From: an uncultured Steroidobacter sp.
GTDB lineage: Bacteria > Pseudomonadota > Gammaproteobacteria > Steroidobacterales > Steroidobacteraceae
Length of the DNA: 64,000 bases
Assembly (NCBI GenBank): GCA_937864115.1
Contig: CALMII010000020.1
Location: 186,001 to 250,000 of the forward strand
Direction: 5' to 3'
The notes under the pieces are model-generated. The model was not told the DNA's origin, did not search any database, and was given only the letters and a program-made list of their open reading frames with translations. Of this stretch, positions 30,279 through 39,717 are shown piece by piece; position 1 is the first letter of the stretch; every line of letters begins with the position of its first letter. Both the position numbers and the translations under genes were made by a program.

Positions 30279-32522
30279 ATGGGCTCGATTGAACGCGGGC
30301 GCGCACTGCGCCGGGCGGTGTGGATCCTTGCGCTCCTCTGGGGCGCTGCCGCACATGCGAGGGAAGAACGCATCGGGCTCGTGCTCGGCGGTGGCGGCGC
30401 GCGCGGCGCAGCGCACATCGGCGTACTGAAAGTGCTGGAGCGCGAACGCATCCCCGTGCACGCCATTGCCGGCACCAGCGTCGGCGCCATCATCGGCGGT
30501 CTGTATTCCGCAGGTTACTCGCCGGAAGAAATCGAAAAGATGATCGGGTCGATCGACTGGATCGACATCTTTCACGACGACACCGCGCGCGTCGATCAGC
30601 CGATGCGGCAGAAGGAAACCGATCTCGGCTCGGTGGCGAATCTCGAGATCGGCATCGTCGAAGGCCGGCTCACGATCCCGACGACCCTGGTGCGCGGTCA
30701 GAAGCTCGGGCTGCTGCTGCGGCGCATGTTCCTCGGTCGCAGCAATGTCGAGACCTTCGACGATCTGCCGATCCCGTTCCGTTGCGTCGCGACCGACATC
30801 GGCGTCGTGAAGCCGGTCGTATTCAGTTCCGGCGATCTGGCGCTGGCGGTGCGCGCCAGCATGGCCGTGCCCGGCGCCTTTGCTCCGGTGAAGCACGAGG
30901 GCAAGGTGCTGGTGGACGGCGGCATCGTCGACAACGTGCCGATCGACGTGGCGCGCCAGATGGGCGTCGACCGCCTCATCGTCGTCGATGTGGGCCAGCC
31001 GCTGGCGCCGGCGGAGTCCGTGCAGTCGGGATTCCAGATCATGCTGCAGATGATCAGCGGCATGATGCGCGACCGCAGCGAGGAGCGGCTCGCCACGCTC
31101 ACGGAACGGGATGTGTTCCTGCGGCCGACGATCGAGGACGTGACGTCGGCAAGCTTTCCGCAGGCCATCGAAGCGGTTGGGCCCGGCGAGGCGGCGGCAC
31201 AGGCGGTCATCGACAGGCTGCGCACCTTTTCCGTGTCTGAAGCCGAGTACGCCGCATGGCAGGCGACGCAGCATCGTCAATTCGCGCAGGCGCCGGACAT
31301 CTCGTTCGTCAATGTCGATTCCACACGCAGCGCGACCTCGGAGTTCGTGCGCGACCGCATCGCTGCGGAAACCGGAAAACCGCTCGATCTCGACGCGCTG
31401 GAAAAGGACATCAAGGGAGCATTCGGTCGCGGCACGTACGACTCCATCACCTACCATCTGGCGACCGATGAACAGGGCCGCACCGGGCTCGATGTCGTTC
31501 CGGTCGATACGTCGCTCGGTCGCACCGTGTTCAGAACAGGATTTCAGATCAACGACGATTTCCAGGGCAACGACGACTATCAGCTCAACATCGAAGGACG
31601 CGTGACCGGACTGACCCCAAAAGGGGCGGAGTGGCGGACATTCCTGGGGATGGGGCGCGTCTCGGCGCTCGAAACGGATTTCTATCTGCCGTTTGCCGAA
31701 CGCGGCAACTGGTTCGTCACGCCGCTGCTCAGCTACTACGCGCTCAATCAGCCGTTGGTAGGCGATCAGGAACCTTTGCTCGACCAGACCCTCGCCCAGT
31801 ACCGGGTGGAAACCTGGTACGGCGAATTCCGGCTCGGGCGCGACTTCGGCGATCGTTTCCGGCTTTCTGCGGCGGTGCTGCGCGGCCAGGATCACGCGGA
31901 GCTGGCCGTCGGACTGCCTGATGTGTTTCCCAGGTCGCTGGTCGCCGATGTCGGGGGCATGAATGCGACCATGCTGTGGGACAGTCTCGACAATGTGCGC
32001 TTTCCCCGCCGCGGCATGCGTGCGGAAGTCAGCTACACCGAATACGACTCGCACCTCGGCTCGGACGAAGACGGCAATCTGCTGCGGATCAGCGTCGACA
32101 AGGCATTCAGCGGCGGTCGCAATACGCTGCTGCTCGGCGCCCGCGCGTCGCTGGCCAAGGACGCCATCAACGCGGAGCAGTCGGCTTCCACGCTCGGCGG
32201 CCTGACTTACCTATCGGGATTGCGCGACCGTCAACTCATCGGCGATCAGATGCTGCTGCTGCGCTCCATCTACTATCGACGTCTCACGCAGCAGGCCCTG
32301 CTGTTCGACATGCCGCTCTATCTGGCCGGCAGTCTCGAAGGCGGCAACGTCTGGGAAGACTACGATGACGTGTCGTTCGACGATCTCATCGGCGCGGCGA
32401 GCGTGTTCCTGGGCGTCGACCTGCCCATCGGTCCGCTGCAGTTCGGCTATGGACGCACGTTCGACGGACGCAGTGCGGTCTATCTCACCTTCGGCTCGCT
32501 GGTGCTGCCGGGCTATCGCTGA
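30279..32522 (+). CDS. Patatin-like phospholipase with C-terminal BamA-type barrel (PlpD-like, type Vd)
   Basis: 747 aa. A signal peptide (about 1-27, AVWILALLWGAAAHA) precedes the patatin domain: oxyanion GGGGARG at 37-43, nucleophile Ser67 in GTSVG and catalytic Asp213 in DGG. A POTRA-like segment (about 360-440) and a surface-antigen/Omp85-type barrel follow, ending in LVLPGYR. P. aeruginosa PlpD has this layout and secretes its lipase through its own barrel (established). The start at ATG 30279 has GGAG at 8 bases; the frame is open to 30150, but that overlaps the tRNA-Arg terminator. Confidence 0.9.
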   Translation: MGSIERGRALRRAVWILALLWGAAAHAREERIGLVLGGGGARGAAHIGVLKVLERERIPVHAIAGTSVGAIIGGLYSAGYSPEEIEKMIGSIDWIDIFHDDTARVDQPMRQKETDLGSVANLEIGIVEGRLTIPTTLVRGQKLGLLLRRMFLGRSNVETFDDLPIPFRCVATDIGVVKPVVFSSGDLALAVRASMAVPGAFAPVKHEGKVLVDGGIVDNVPIDVARQMGVDRLIVVDVGQPLAPAESVQSGFQIMLQMISGMMRDRSEERLATLTERDVFLRPTIEDVTSASFPQAIEAVGPGEAAAQAVIDRLRTFSVSEAEYAAWQATQHRQFAQAPDISFVNVDSTRSATSEFVRDRIAAETGKPLDLDALEKDIKGAFGRGTYDSITYHLATDEQGRTGLDVVPVDTSLGRTVFRTGFQINDDFQGNDDYQLNIEGRVTGLTPKGAEWRTFLGMGRVSALETDFYLPFAERGNWFVTPLLSYYALNQPLVGDQEPLLDQTLAQYRVETWYGEFRLGRDFGDRFRLSAAVLRGQDHAELAVGLPDVFPRSLVADVGGMNATMLWDSLDNVRFPRRGMRAEVSYTEYDSHLGSDEDGNLLRISVDKAFSGGRNTLLLGARASLAKDAINAEQSASTLGGLTYLSGLRDRQLIGDQMLLLRSIYYRRLTQQALLFDMPLYLAGSLEGGNVWEDYDDVSFDDLIGAASVFLGVDLPIGPLQFGYGRTFDGRSAVYLTFGSLVLPGYR

Positions 32523-32531
32523 GGTTCACGA

Positions 32532-34796
32532 TCAGATCGTGAATCCCTCGCGCGACAGCGGCAGCGTACGCACGCGATGTCCGCTCGCCGCGAAGATCGC
32601 ATTGCAGATGGCCGGCGCGAGCGGCGGCAGTGCCGGTTCGCCCGCGCCCGTCGGCGGGAAATCGCTCTGGATGAAGTGCACGTCGACCTGCGGCGCCTTC
32701 GCCATGCGCAGGAGCGGATAGCGATCGAAGTTCGTCTGCTGGATGCGGCCGTTCTCGATCCCGATCTCTAGTCCCATCGCCGTGCTCAGCCCGTCGATCA
32801 CCGATCCTTCGCACTGATTCTCCGCGCCGCTCAGGTTGACGATCGGACCGATGTCGCCGGCCACCACGACGCGATGCACGGTGAGTTTCCTGCTGGCATC
32901 GACGCTCACATCCGCCACTTCGGCGAAGTGGCCCGCATGACTGAAATGGAAGGCGAGCCCTCGGCCGCGGCCTTTCGGCTGCGGCTTGCCCCAGCCGGCT
33001 TTTTCAGCGGCAAGTTTCAACACGCCGATCGCGCGGCCCGTATTCAGCGAAAACTCATTGCCCGGCGTCAGCCAGCGCGGCTCGCCCATGAGTTCGATCA
33101 GGAACTCGAGATGATCGCGCCCCGCCGCGGCCGACAGTTCGTGCAGGAAGCTCTGAATCGGAAACGCCACGCCGCAGGAGCGCGGTGCCCGCCACGGTCC
33201 GCACGGAATCTGCAGCGGCAGCTTGGTCTGGGTCAGCCGGAAATTGCTCACGAGCAGGCTGGGGAATTCCTCCGCCGGCAGGTCGCCGCCGCTGACGGGG
33301 CGCTGGCCGTCGGCAGTGAAGGTGATGAAGTGATCCTGCCACGCCGACAGCCTGCCGGACTCGTCGACGGCGCCCTTGAACGAGTGGAAGCCGCCGACGC
33401 GGAAGAAGTCGTGCTGCATGTCGTCTTCGCGCGTCCACTGCAGTTTCACGGGTACGCCGGCCTGTTTCGAAATCTGCACGGCTTCGCACATGTAGTCGTT
33501 CATCAGTCGCCGGCCGAAGCCGCCGCCGACACGGGTCTGGTGGATCGTGATCTGGTCCGGCGTGACGCCCAGCATGCCGGACACCAGGCGCAGCGCGACG
33601 TCGGGCATCTGCGTCGGCGACCAGATTTCCACGGCGCCGTCGCGATACCAGGCGGTGGTGTTCTGCGGCTCCAGCGGCGCATGCGAAACGAAGGGATAGG
33701 TGTAGAACGATTCGACCACCTTGCCGTCGGCCAGCGCCTTGTCGACATCGCCGGCGTTCTTCAGCGATTCGGCGCCTGCCTGTGCGGCGAGCTTCTTCGC
33801 TTCTGCGGAAGCCTTCGTCCAGCTGTCCTTCGACGCGCTGCTCTCGTCCCACTCGACCTTGAGCTGACGCCGCGCACTGATGGCTGCCCACGTCGAGGTG
33901 GCGAGGATGGCGACGCCGGGCATCACCTCCGTCGGCTTGCCGGTGCCTTCGACCACGAAGGCATTCGTCACGCCGGGCAGCTTCTTCACTTCGTCGAGAT
34001 TCGCGCTGCGCACCTTGCCGCCGACCGCGGGGCATTTCTCGAATACGGCGTACTGCATGTTCGGCACGACCTGATCGATGCCGAACAAGGGTTGACCGGT
34101 GACGAGCGCCCGATTGTCGACGCCGCTGATGCGCTGGCCGAGCAGCTTGTAGTCCTTGCGGTCCTTGAGCTTCAGCGACTTCTCATCGGGCAGCGGCATG
34201 CCGGCCGCCCGGGTCGCAAGTTCGCCGTAGGTTGCCGACTTGCCGCTCGCCTGGTGAGTGACGACGCTGTTCGCCGTCGTGATTTCGGATTCGGGAACGT
34301 TCCATTCCTTCGCCGCCGCCGCGACCAGCATCGAGCGCCCCGCGGCGCCGGCGCGGCGCAACTGATCCCACGCCGTCGGAATCGAACGCGAACCGCCGGC
34401 GCTCTGGCGGCCGAAGACGGCTGGGTTCACCGCCGCCTGTTCGACGCGCACCTGCGACCAGTCGGCGTCGAGTTCTTCGGCGACGATCATCGGGAACGCG
34501 GTCTTGATGCCCTGGCCGATTTCCGGGCCCTTCGAGACGATGACGATCGTGCCGTCGGGCGCGATGCGCAGGAAGGCATTGGGCACGAAGCCCTTGAGCG
34601 GCTCGCTGTTCGCGAAAGCCAGCGATCGGTCGCCCACGTAGAACGCCAGCGCGAGACCGCCGCCGGCCATGCCGGTGAGTTTCAGGAAGGAACGACGATC
34701 GATGCGGGCGACTGAATGCGACTGCGCCTCGACGACGCGCATGAGATCGCGCACATAGGCATCGGCAGACAGCACGCTGTGTTCCATTGCGCTCAT
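32532..34796 (-). CDS. Molybdenum hydroxylase large subunit, isoquinoline 1-oxidoreductase beta type
   Basis: 754 aa. A Tat signal R-R-S-F-L-K followed by a Gly/Ala hydrophobic stretch lies near residue 40-60. The rest is the xanthine-oxidase-family Mo-cofactor domain (Ald_Xan_dh_C2), with segments such as QTRVGGGFGRRLMNDY and GPWRAPRSCGVAFPIQSFLHEL. It works with the [2Fe-2S] subunit encoded 8 bases upstream. Family members oxidise N-heterocycles or aldehydes in the periplasm. The expected XdhC-like maturation factor and a cytochrome partner are not adjacent. The start MSAMEH has GAGGTG before it. Confidence 0.88.
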   Translation of the reverse strand: MSAMEHSVLSADAYVRDLMRVVEAQSHSVARIDRRSFLKLTGMAGGGLALAFYVGDRSLAFANSEPLKGFVPNAFLRIAPDGTIVIVSKGPEIGQGIKTAFPMIVAEELDADWSQVRVEQAAVNPAVFGRQSAGGSRSIPTAWDQLRRAGAAGRSMLVAAAAKEWNVPESEITTANSVVTHQASGKSATYGELATRAAGMPLPDEKSLKLKDRKDYKLLGQRISGVDNRALVTGQPLFGIDQVVPNMQYAVFEKCPAVGGKVRSANLDEVKKLPGVTNAFVVEGTGKPTEVMPGVAILATSTWAAISARRQLKVEWDESSASKDSWTKASAEAKKLAAQAGAESLKNAGDVDKALADGKVVESFYTYPFVSHAPLEPQNTTAWYRDGAVEIWSPTQMPDVALRLVSGMLGVTPDQITIHQTRVGGGFGRRLMNDYMCEAVQISKQAGVPVKLQWTREDDMQHDFFRVGGFHSFKGAVDESGRLSAWQDHFITFTADGQRPVSGGDLPAEEFPSLLVSNFRLTQTKLPLQIPCGPWRAPRSCGVAFPIQSFLHELSAAAGRDHLEFLIELMGEPRWLTPGNEFSLNTGRAIGVLKLAAEKAGWGKPQPKGRGRGLAFHFSHAGHFAEVADVSVDASRKLTVHRVVVAGDIGPIVNLSGAENQCEGSVIDGLSTAMGLEIGIENGRIQQTNFDRYPLLRMAKAPQVDVHFIQSDFPPTGAGEPALPPLAPAICNAIFAASGHRVRTLPLSREGFTI

Positions 34797-34804
34797 GGGG
34801 CACC

Positions 34805-35266
34805 TCACTCGTGGTTCGTGCCGGCGGCGGCGTGGATGGCTTTGCGGATGCGGACATACGTGCCGCAGCGACACAGGTTGCCGCTCATGGCCGCATCGAT
34901 GTCGGCATCGGTCGGTTTCGGAGTGCGCTGGAGCAGCGCCGTCGCCGACATGATCTGTCCGGACTGGCAGTAGCCGCACTGTGCGACGTCGTGATCGATC
35001 CACGCCTGCTGCACGGCATGGAGTTTTCCGTTGCTGGCGAGACCTTCGATGGTCGTGACTTTCCGGCCGGCGACGGCCGAGACCGGCAGCACGCAGGAGC
35101 GCGTCGGCGTACCGTCGAGATGCACGGTGCAGGCGCCGCACTGCGCGACGCCGCAGCCGTACTTGGTGCCAACCAGATTCAGCTGATCGCGCAGCACCCA
35201 CAGCAGGGGCGTCGATGCGTCGATGTTGCCGAGATCGTGTTCCTTGCCGTTGATGTTGAGTTGCAT
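34805..35266 (-). CDS. (2Fe-2S)-binding small subunit of molybdenum hydroxylase (IorA-like)
   Basis: 153 aa. The plant-ferredoxin-like N-terminal domain binds one cluster with [12 protein letters not shown] and a later Cys (RSC). The helical C-terminal domain binds the second with CGYCQSGQ and CRCGTY. It carries electrons from the Mo site of the partner subunit. Start MQLNING is chosen over an in-frame start 51 bases upstream because the ferredoxin fold begins there. It lies 8 bases before the large-subunit gene. Confidence 0.93.
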   Translation of the reverse strand: MQLNINGKEHDLGNIDASTPLLWVLRDQLNLVGTKYGCGVAQCGACTVHLDGTPTRSCVLPVSAVAGRKVTTIEGLASNGKLHAVQQAWIDHDVAQCGYCQSGQIMSATALLQRTPKPTDADIDAAMSGNLCRCGTYVRIRKAIHAAAGTNHE

Positions 35267-35451
35267 GGCAGTACTCGCGGACGAAGTTGTCGGGACCGGC
35301 GCGCCGGATTGTTCCACGGGTCCGAACCGCCAACAATGCCGGCGCCTGTTTGCGCTGGTATTTGTGGAGAATTGTCATTCCGGACGATCGCCGACGAAGT
35401 AGAATCGCCCCGCGCTGCAGTCGCTGCGCATTCCCGTGACGGAGGCGATTC

Positions 35452-36513
35452 GTGAGTTCGAGCAGCTCCCCTTCGGTCGCCATCGATGGCGCCATCCAGG
35501 CCGACGTCGTCATCGTCGGCGCCGGTCCCTGCGGTCTGTTCCAGATCTTCGAGCTTGGACTGCTCGGCATTCACGCCCACATCGTCGACTCGCTCAAGCA
35601 TCCCGGCGGTCAGTGCAGCGAGCTGTATCCCGAGAAGCCGATCTACGACATTCCGGCGCTGCCGGTGTGCGGGGCGCAGGAACTGGTGGATCGGTTGCTG
35701 CAGCAGGCCAAGCCGTTCAATGCGCAGTTTCATTTGGGTCAGGAAGTGACGGAGCTGACAGTGCTCGACGACGGAACCTTCCTGCTGCGCACGTCGCTGG
35801 ACACGCGCTTTCACGCGCGCACGGTCGTCATTGCCGGCGGACTGGGTTCGTTCCAGCCGCGGCGTCTCGGCGTCGAAGGCGCCGAAGCCTTCGAAGGCAG
35901 GCACATCCATTACAAGGTCAAGAGCGCCGCCGAATTCACCGGCAAGCGGCTGATCATTTTCGGCGGCGGCGATTCGGCGCTCGACTGGACGCTCGAGTTC
36001 GCCGGCAAGGCGCGCAGCCTGACGCTCGTGCATCGTCGTCCGGACTTCCGCGCCGCACCGGCTTCGGTCGCGCGCATGCGCGATCTCGCCGAGCATCAGA
36101 GCATCCGCTACGTCGAGGCGATCGCGCAGTCGCTCATCGCCGAGGGCGATGCCTTCCGCGGCGTGCGCGTGAAGCGCACCGACGGACAGATCGAAGAATT
36201 AGAAGCCGATCACGCGCTGGTGTTCTTCGGCCTGCATCCGAAGCTCGGTCCGATCGCGGAATGGGGGCTGAACATCGACAAGCGCGCCATCGCGGTCGAC
36301 ACGGAAAAATTCCAGACCAACCTTCCCGGCGTATTCGCCGTCGGCGACATCAACACGTATCCGGGCAAGAAGAAACTCATTCTTTCCGGCTTCCACGAAG
36401 CCGCGCTCGCGGCCTTCGCCATCGCGCATCATCTGAATCCCGCGAAGAAAGTGCCTCTGCAATACACCACCACCAGCCCGATCATGCACAAGCGGCTGGG
36501 CGTACCGGACTGA
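35452..36513 (+). CDS. Ferredoxin/flavodoxin-NADP reductase, TrxR-like type
   Basis: 353 aa with GTG start and a GGAGG ribosome site. The FAD-binding GAGPCG motif is at 24-29 and the NADPH-binding GGGDSALDW near 181-189, with a C-terminal AVGDINTYPGKK. There is no redox CxxC, which separates it from thioredoxin reductase and fits the bacillar/proteobacterial TrxR-like FNR. It may feed electrons to the sulfite reductase encoded 1 kb downstream (inference). The tesB gene follows after 2 bases. Confidence 0.88.
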   Translation: MSSSSSPSVAIDGAIQADVVIVGAGPCGLFQIFELGLLGIHAHIVDSLKHPGGQCSELYPEKPIYDIPALPVCGAQELVDRLLQQAKPFNAQFHLGQEVTELTVLDDGTFLLRTSLDTRFHARTVVIAGGLGSFQPRRLGVEGAEAFEGRHIHYKVKSAAEFTGKRLIIFGGGDSALDWTLEFAGKARSLTLVHRRPDFRAAPASVARMRDLAEHQSIRYVEAIAQSLIAEGDAFRGVRVKRTDGQIEELEADHALVFFGLHPKLGPIAEWGLNIDKRAIAVDTEKFQTNLPGVFAVGDINTYPGKKKLILSGFHEAALAAFAIAHHLNPAKKVPLQYTTTSPIMHKRLGVPD

Positions 36514-36515
36514 CC

Positions 36516-37373
36516 ATGAATCCATTGCTTGCCGATCTGCTGCAGGTCCTGCGGCTCGAACGTCTCGAACTGAATCTGTTCCGCGGCGAAAGCCGCGATC
36601 CGGGACACCGCCGCGTGTTCGGCGGGCAGGTGCTGGGCCAGGCGCTGGCCGCGGCCTGCGCGACGGTCGAGAACCGCGGCGTCCATTCGCTGCACGCGTA
36701 CTTCCTGCGCGCGGGCGATCCGGATCACCCGATCATCTACGAGGTCGATCGCAGTCGCGACGGACGCAGCTTCACGAGCCGGCGTGTCGTCGCCATCCAG
36801 CACGGCGAGCAGATCTTCCACATGTCGGCGTCCTTCCAGGTGCCGGAGCAGGGCACCGATCGCCAGGGACGCATGCCGCAGGTGCCCGATCCGGATTCGC
36901 TGCCGGACATGGCGGAGGCCATCGAGGAAATGCGCCGCAAGTCGCCCGACCGTCCGACGCCGTTCATCGCGCGCGACCTGGCGTTCCAGTTCCGCCCGGC
37001 GTACCTGCCCGATCCGCGCGACGGGCTGCCGTCGCAACCGAGCATGCGGATCTGGTTCCGCACCAGCGACCGGCTGCCGGACGACGAGATCCTGCATCGG
37101 GCGCTCCTGGCCTATGCCTCGGACTACTACCTGCTGGGGACGGCGGTGCTGGACGAGCGGCTCAATGTCGGCCACCAGAACGTGCAGATCGCCAGTCTCG
37201 ACCACGCCATGTGGTTCCATCGGCCGGCCCGGGTGGACGAATGGCTGCTGTATGTCCTGGACAGCCCTACGTCGAGCAGTTTCCGCGGCTTTGCGCTGGG
37301 CAGTATTTTCAGCCGGGACGGGGTGTTGGTGGCCTCGACCGCCCAGGAAGGGCTGGTGCGGCGCAGGACGTAG
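36516..37373 (+). CDS. tesB: Acyl-CoA thioesterase II
   Basis: 285 aa, the usual TesB length. Double hot-dog fold: the first half contains RVFGGQVLGQALAAA and SLHAYFLRAGDPDHPIIYEV, and the second half contains SLDHAMWFHRPARVDEWLLY. The catalytic Asp-Thr-Gln type residues are in the second half (SLDHAMWFH region and TAQEGLVR). It hydrolyses medium and long acyl-CoAs in the cytoplasm. Starts 2 bases after the reductase stop. Confidence 0.94.
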   Translation: MNPLLADLLQVLRLERLELNLFRGESRDPGHRRVFGGQVLGQALAAACATVENRGVHSLHAYFLRAGDPDHPIIYEVDRSRDGRSFTSRRVVAIQHGEQIFHMSASFQVPEQGTDRQGRMPQVPDPDSLPDMAEAIEEMRRKSPDRPTPFIARDLAFQFRPAYLPDPRDGLPSQPSMRIWFRTSDRLPDDEILHRALLAYASDYYLLGTAVLDERLNVGHQNVQIASLDHAMWFHRPARVDEWLLYVLDSPTSSSFRGFALGSIFSRDGVLVASTAQEGLVRRRT

Positions 37374-37500
37374 GGCGTAGGCGAATCCCTGCCTTCGACC
37401 CGGTCGCGGCGGGGTGACTTTCGAGTCACACCCCGCCTTATCTGCTCATATCCAAACCTTATTTCGTGGCCCCGGGGGGTCACGGCTAGAGTCCGCGACC

Positions 37501-39159
37501 ATGTATCAGTACGACCAGATCGATCAGCGGCTTGTGGAGCAGCGCGTCGCGCAGTACCGCGACCAGACGCGCCGCTACCTGGCGGGCGAACTCGGCGAGG
37601 ACGACTTCCGTTCGCTGCGCCTGCGCAACGGGCTCTACATCCAGAAGCATGCGCCGATGCTGCGCATCTCGATTCCGTACGGTCTGCTGACCTCGAGCCA
37701 GGTGCGCATGTTCGCGCGCATCGCCCGCGAGTTCGACAAGAACTACGGCCACTTCACCACGCGTCAGAACCTGCAGTTCAACTGGCCGAAGCTGGAACAG
37801 GTGCCGGACATTCTCGCGCTGCTCGCGAGCGTGCAGATGCATGCGATCCAGACCAGCGGCAACTGCATCCGCAACGTCACGGCCGATCATCTCGCCGGCA
37901 TCGCGCCCGACGAATCCGAAGATCCGCGGCCCTGGTGCGAATACATCCGCCAGTGGGCGACGCTGCACCCCGAATTCTCGTACCTGCCGCGCAAGTTCAA
38001 GATCGCCGTCACCGGTTCGCCGCAGGACCGCGCCGCGTCCAAGGTGCATGACATCGGCCTGCACCTGGTGAAGAACGCGGACGGAGAGATCGGCTTCGAA
38101 GTGCTGGTCGGCGGCGGCCTGGGCCGCATGCCGATGATCGGCCACGTGATCCGCGAATTCCTGCCCAAGCACGAACTGCTCGGCTATCTCGAAGCCATCC
38201 TGCGCGTGTACAACCTGGAAGGTCGCCGCGACAACATCCACAAGGCGCGCATCAAGGTGCTGGTGAAGGCCGTCGGCCCCGAGAAATTCCGCGAGATGGT
38301 GGAAGCCGAATGGCAGGCGAATCGCGAATACGCGCCGACGCATGATGCCGCCGGTTTCGCGCGCATCGCAGCGTTCTTCACGCCGCCGGCCTACGAATCG
38401 CTGGGCGACGTCGACGTGCTGTCCGGCAAGCCCACCGAATTCCGCAACTGGTATCAGCGCAACACCAGGCGCCACAAGGTGGCGGGCTATCGCGCCGTGT
38501 TCCTGTCGCTGAAGTCGCCGACGCGTCCGCCCGGCGACATCACCGATGCCGAAATGGATCGCGTCGCCGATCTCGCCGACCGCTATTCCTTCGGCCTGGT
38601 GCGCGCCACCCACGACCAGAACCTGATCTTCGCCGACGTCCGCCAGCGCGACCTGTTCGAGCTGTGGCAGTCGCTCAAGGCGCTCGATCTGGCCACGCCG
38701 AACATCGGCACGCTCACCGACATGATCTGCTGCCCGGGCCTGGATTTCTGCTCGCTGGCGAATGCGACGTCGATTCCGATCGCGAAGCAGATCAACGAGC
38801 GCTTCGACAACCTCGACTACCTCTACGATCTCGGCGACATCGAACTGAAGATGTCGGGCTGCATGAATGCCTGCGGCCATCACCACGTCGGCCACATCGG
38901 CATTCTCGGCGTCGACAAGGGCGGCGAGGAGTGGTACCAGATCACGCTCGGCGGTTCTGCGAGCGGCCAGGATGCAGCGATCGGCCAGGTGATCGGCCCG
39001 TCGGTCGCGCACGCGGACGTGGCCGAGACCATCGACCGCATCCTCAATGTCTATCTCGCCGAACGCGAGGAAGGCGAACGTTTCATCGACACCTTCCGCC
39101 GCCTCGGCATCAAACCCTTCAAGGCCCGTGTGTATGCGCCGTCTCATCAAGCAGCGTGA
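37501..39159 (+). CDS. cysI: Sulfite (or nitrite) reductase hemoprotein subunit
   Basis: 552 aa. Two NIR_SIR ferredoxin-like halves and a siroheme-[4Fe-4S] site: C411-x5-C417 (CPGLDFC) and C454-x3-C458 (CMNAC). The siroheme-binding TRQNLQFNW is near the N-terminus. With DUF934 next to it and CysG/CysH in the same region, sulfite reduction to sulfide is the best call, although nitrite reductase cannot be excluded. No CysJ flavoprotein is present in the window, so an alternative electron donor is likely. Confidence 0.88.
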   Translation: MYQYDQIDQRLVEQRVAQYRDQTRRYLAGELGEDDFRSLRLRNGLYIQKHAPMLRISIPYGLLTSSQVRMFARIAREFDKNYGHFTTRQNLQFNWPKLEQVPDILALLASVQMHAIQTSGNCIRNVTADHLAGIAPDESEDPRPWCEYIRQWATLHPEFSYLPRKFKIAVTGSPQDRAASKVHDIGLHLVKNADGEIGFEVLVGGGLGRMPMIGHVIREFLPKHELLGYLEAILRVYNLEGRRDNIHKARIKVLVKAVGPEKFREMVEAEWQANREYAPTHDAAGFARIAAFFTPPAYESLGDVDVLSGKPTEFRNWYQRNTRRHKVAGYRAVFLSLKSPTRPPGDITDAEMDRVADLADRYSFGLVRATHDQNLIFADVRQRDLFELWQSLKALDLATPNIGTLTDMICCPGLDFCSLANATSIPIAKQINERFDNLDYLYDLGDIELKMSGCMNACGHHHVGHIGILGVDKGGEEWYQITLGGSASGQDAAIGQVIGPSVAHADVAETIDRILNVYLAEREEGERFIDTFRRLGIKPFKARVYAPSHQAA

Positions 39160-39622
39160 AATCGTCGTCGATGAGTGGCGTCATGCGGACGAAGACGCGC
39201 ATGGCGGCCCGCATCGCGCACTGATCCTGCCCTTCGCACGCTGGAAGGAGGAAAAGGATCGCTGGTGGCTGTGGGACGGCAGGCTCGGCGTGCGTCTCGG
39301 ACCGACGGATCCGGTCGCCGCGCTCGAACAGGATTTCCTGCGCGTGTCGCTGGTCGCCATCGAGTTCGGCGGACTTGCGGAAGGTCGCGGCTACAGCCAG
39401 GCGCAGCTGCTGCGCAAGCGCTACAAGTTCACCGGCGAGCTGCGCGCCGTCGGCAAGATCCAGCGCGATCAGCTGTTCTTCATGGCTCGCTGCGGCTTCG
39501 ATGCCTTCGAGATGCCGGAGACGACGAAGCTCGAAGAAGCCCTCCTCTCGATCGACGATTTCTCCGTGGCCTACCAGGGCGCGCCGGACGCCGGTCTGAG
39601 TCTGGAGCGTCGCGCCGTCTGA
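39134..39622 (+). CDS. DUF934 family protein, sulfite-reductase-associated
   Basis: 162 aa. It overlaps the end of cysI by 26 bases and starts MRRLIKQREIVVDEWR. Family traits seen are LGVRLxxxDxVxxLxxDxxxxxLVAIEFxxFxEGRGYSxAxLLRxRYxFxGELRAVG. DUF934 genes nearly always follow proteobacterial sulfite reductase hemoprotein genes and are proposed to serve as an accessory or electron-transfer partner; the activity is not established. Confidence 0.9.
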   Translation: MRRLIKQREIVVDEWRHADEDAHGGPHRALILPFARWKEEKDRWWLWDGRLGVRLGPTDPVAALEQDFLRVSLVAIEFGGLAEGRGYSQAQLLRKRYKFTGELRAVGKIQRDQLFFMARCGFDAFEMPETTKLEEALLSIDDFSVAYQGAPDAGLSLERRAV

Positions 39623-39636
39623 AGGCTGCTTTTCTT

Positions 39637-39695
39637 CCTGTAGGTCAGGCTTCAGCCTGACTCCTTGGCCGGCCGGCTAAAGCCGGCCCCACAGG
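39637..39695. repeat. R1 palindromic repeat, Y-X copy
   Basis: Y module (CTGTAGGTCAGGC-TT-CAGCCTGACTC) then X module (GGCCGGCTAAAGCCGGCC-CCACAG). The flanks TTTCTTCC and GGAAGAAAA extend the pairing. It sits between the DUF934 stop and the next start, just before its ribosome site. Confidence 0.85.
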
Positions 39696-39717
39696 AAGAA
39701 AAAACAAGAGGCGAAGC

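Noticed and set aside
32532..35570. Single 1012-residue minus-strand gene
   Set aside because: The first part is an out-of-frame reading of the [2Fe-2S] subunit; the Mo-subunit starts at 34796 after a ribosome site.
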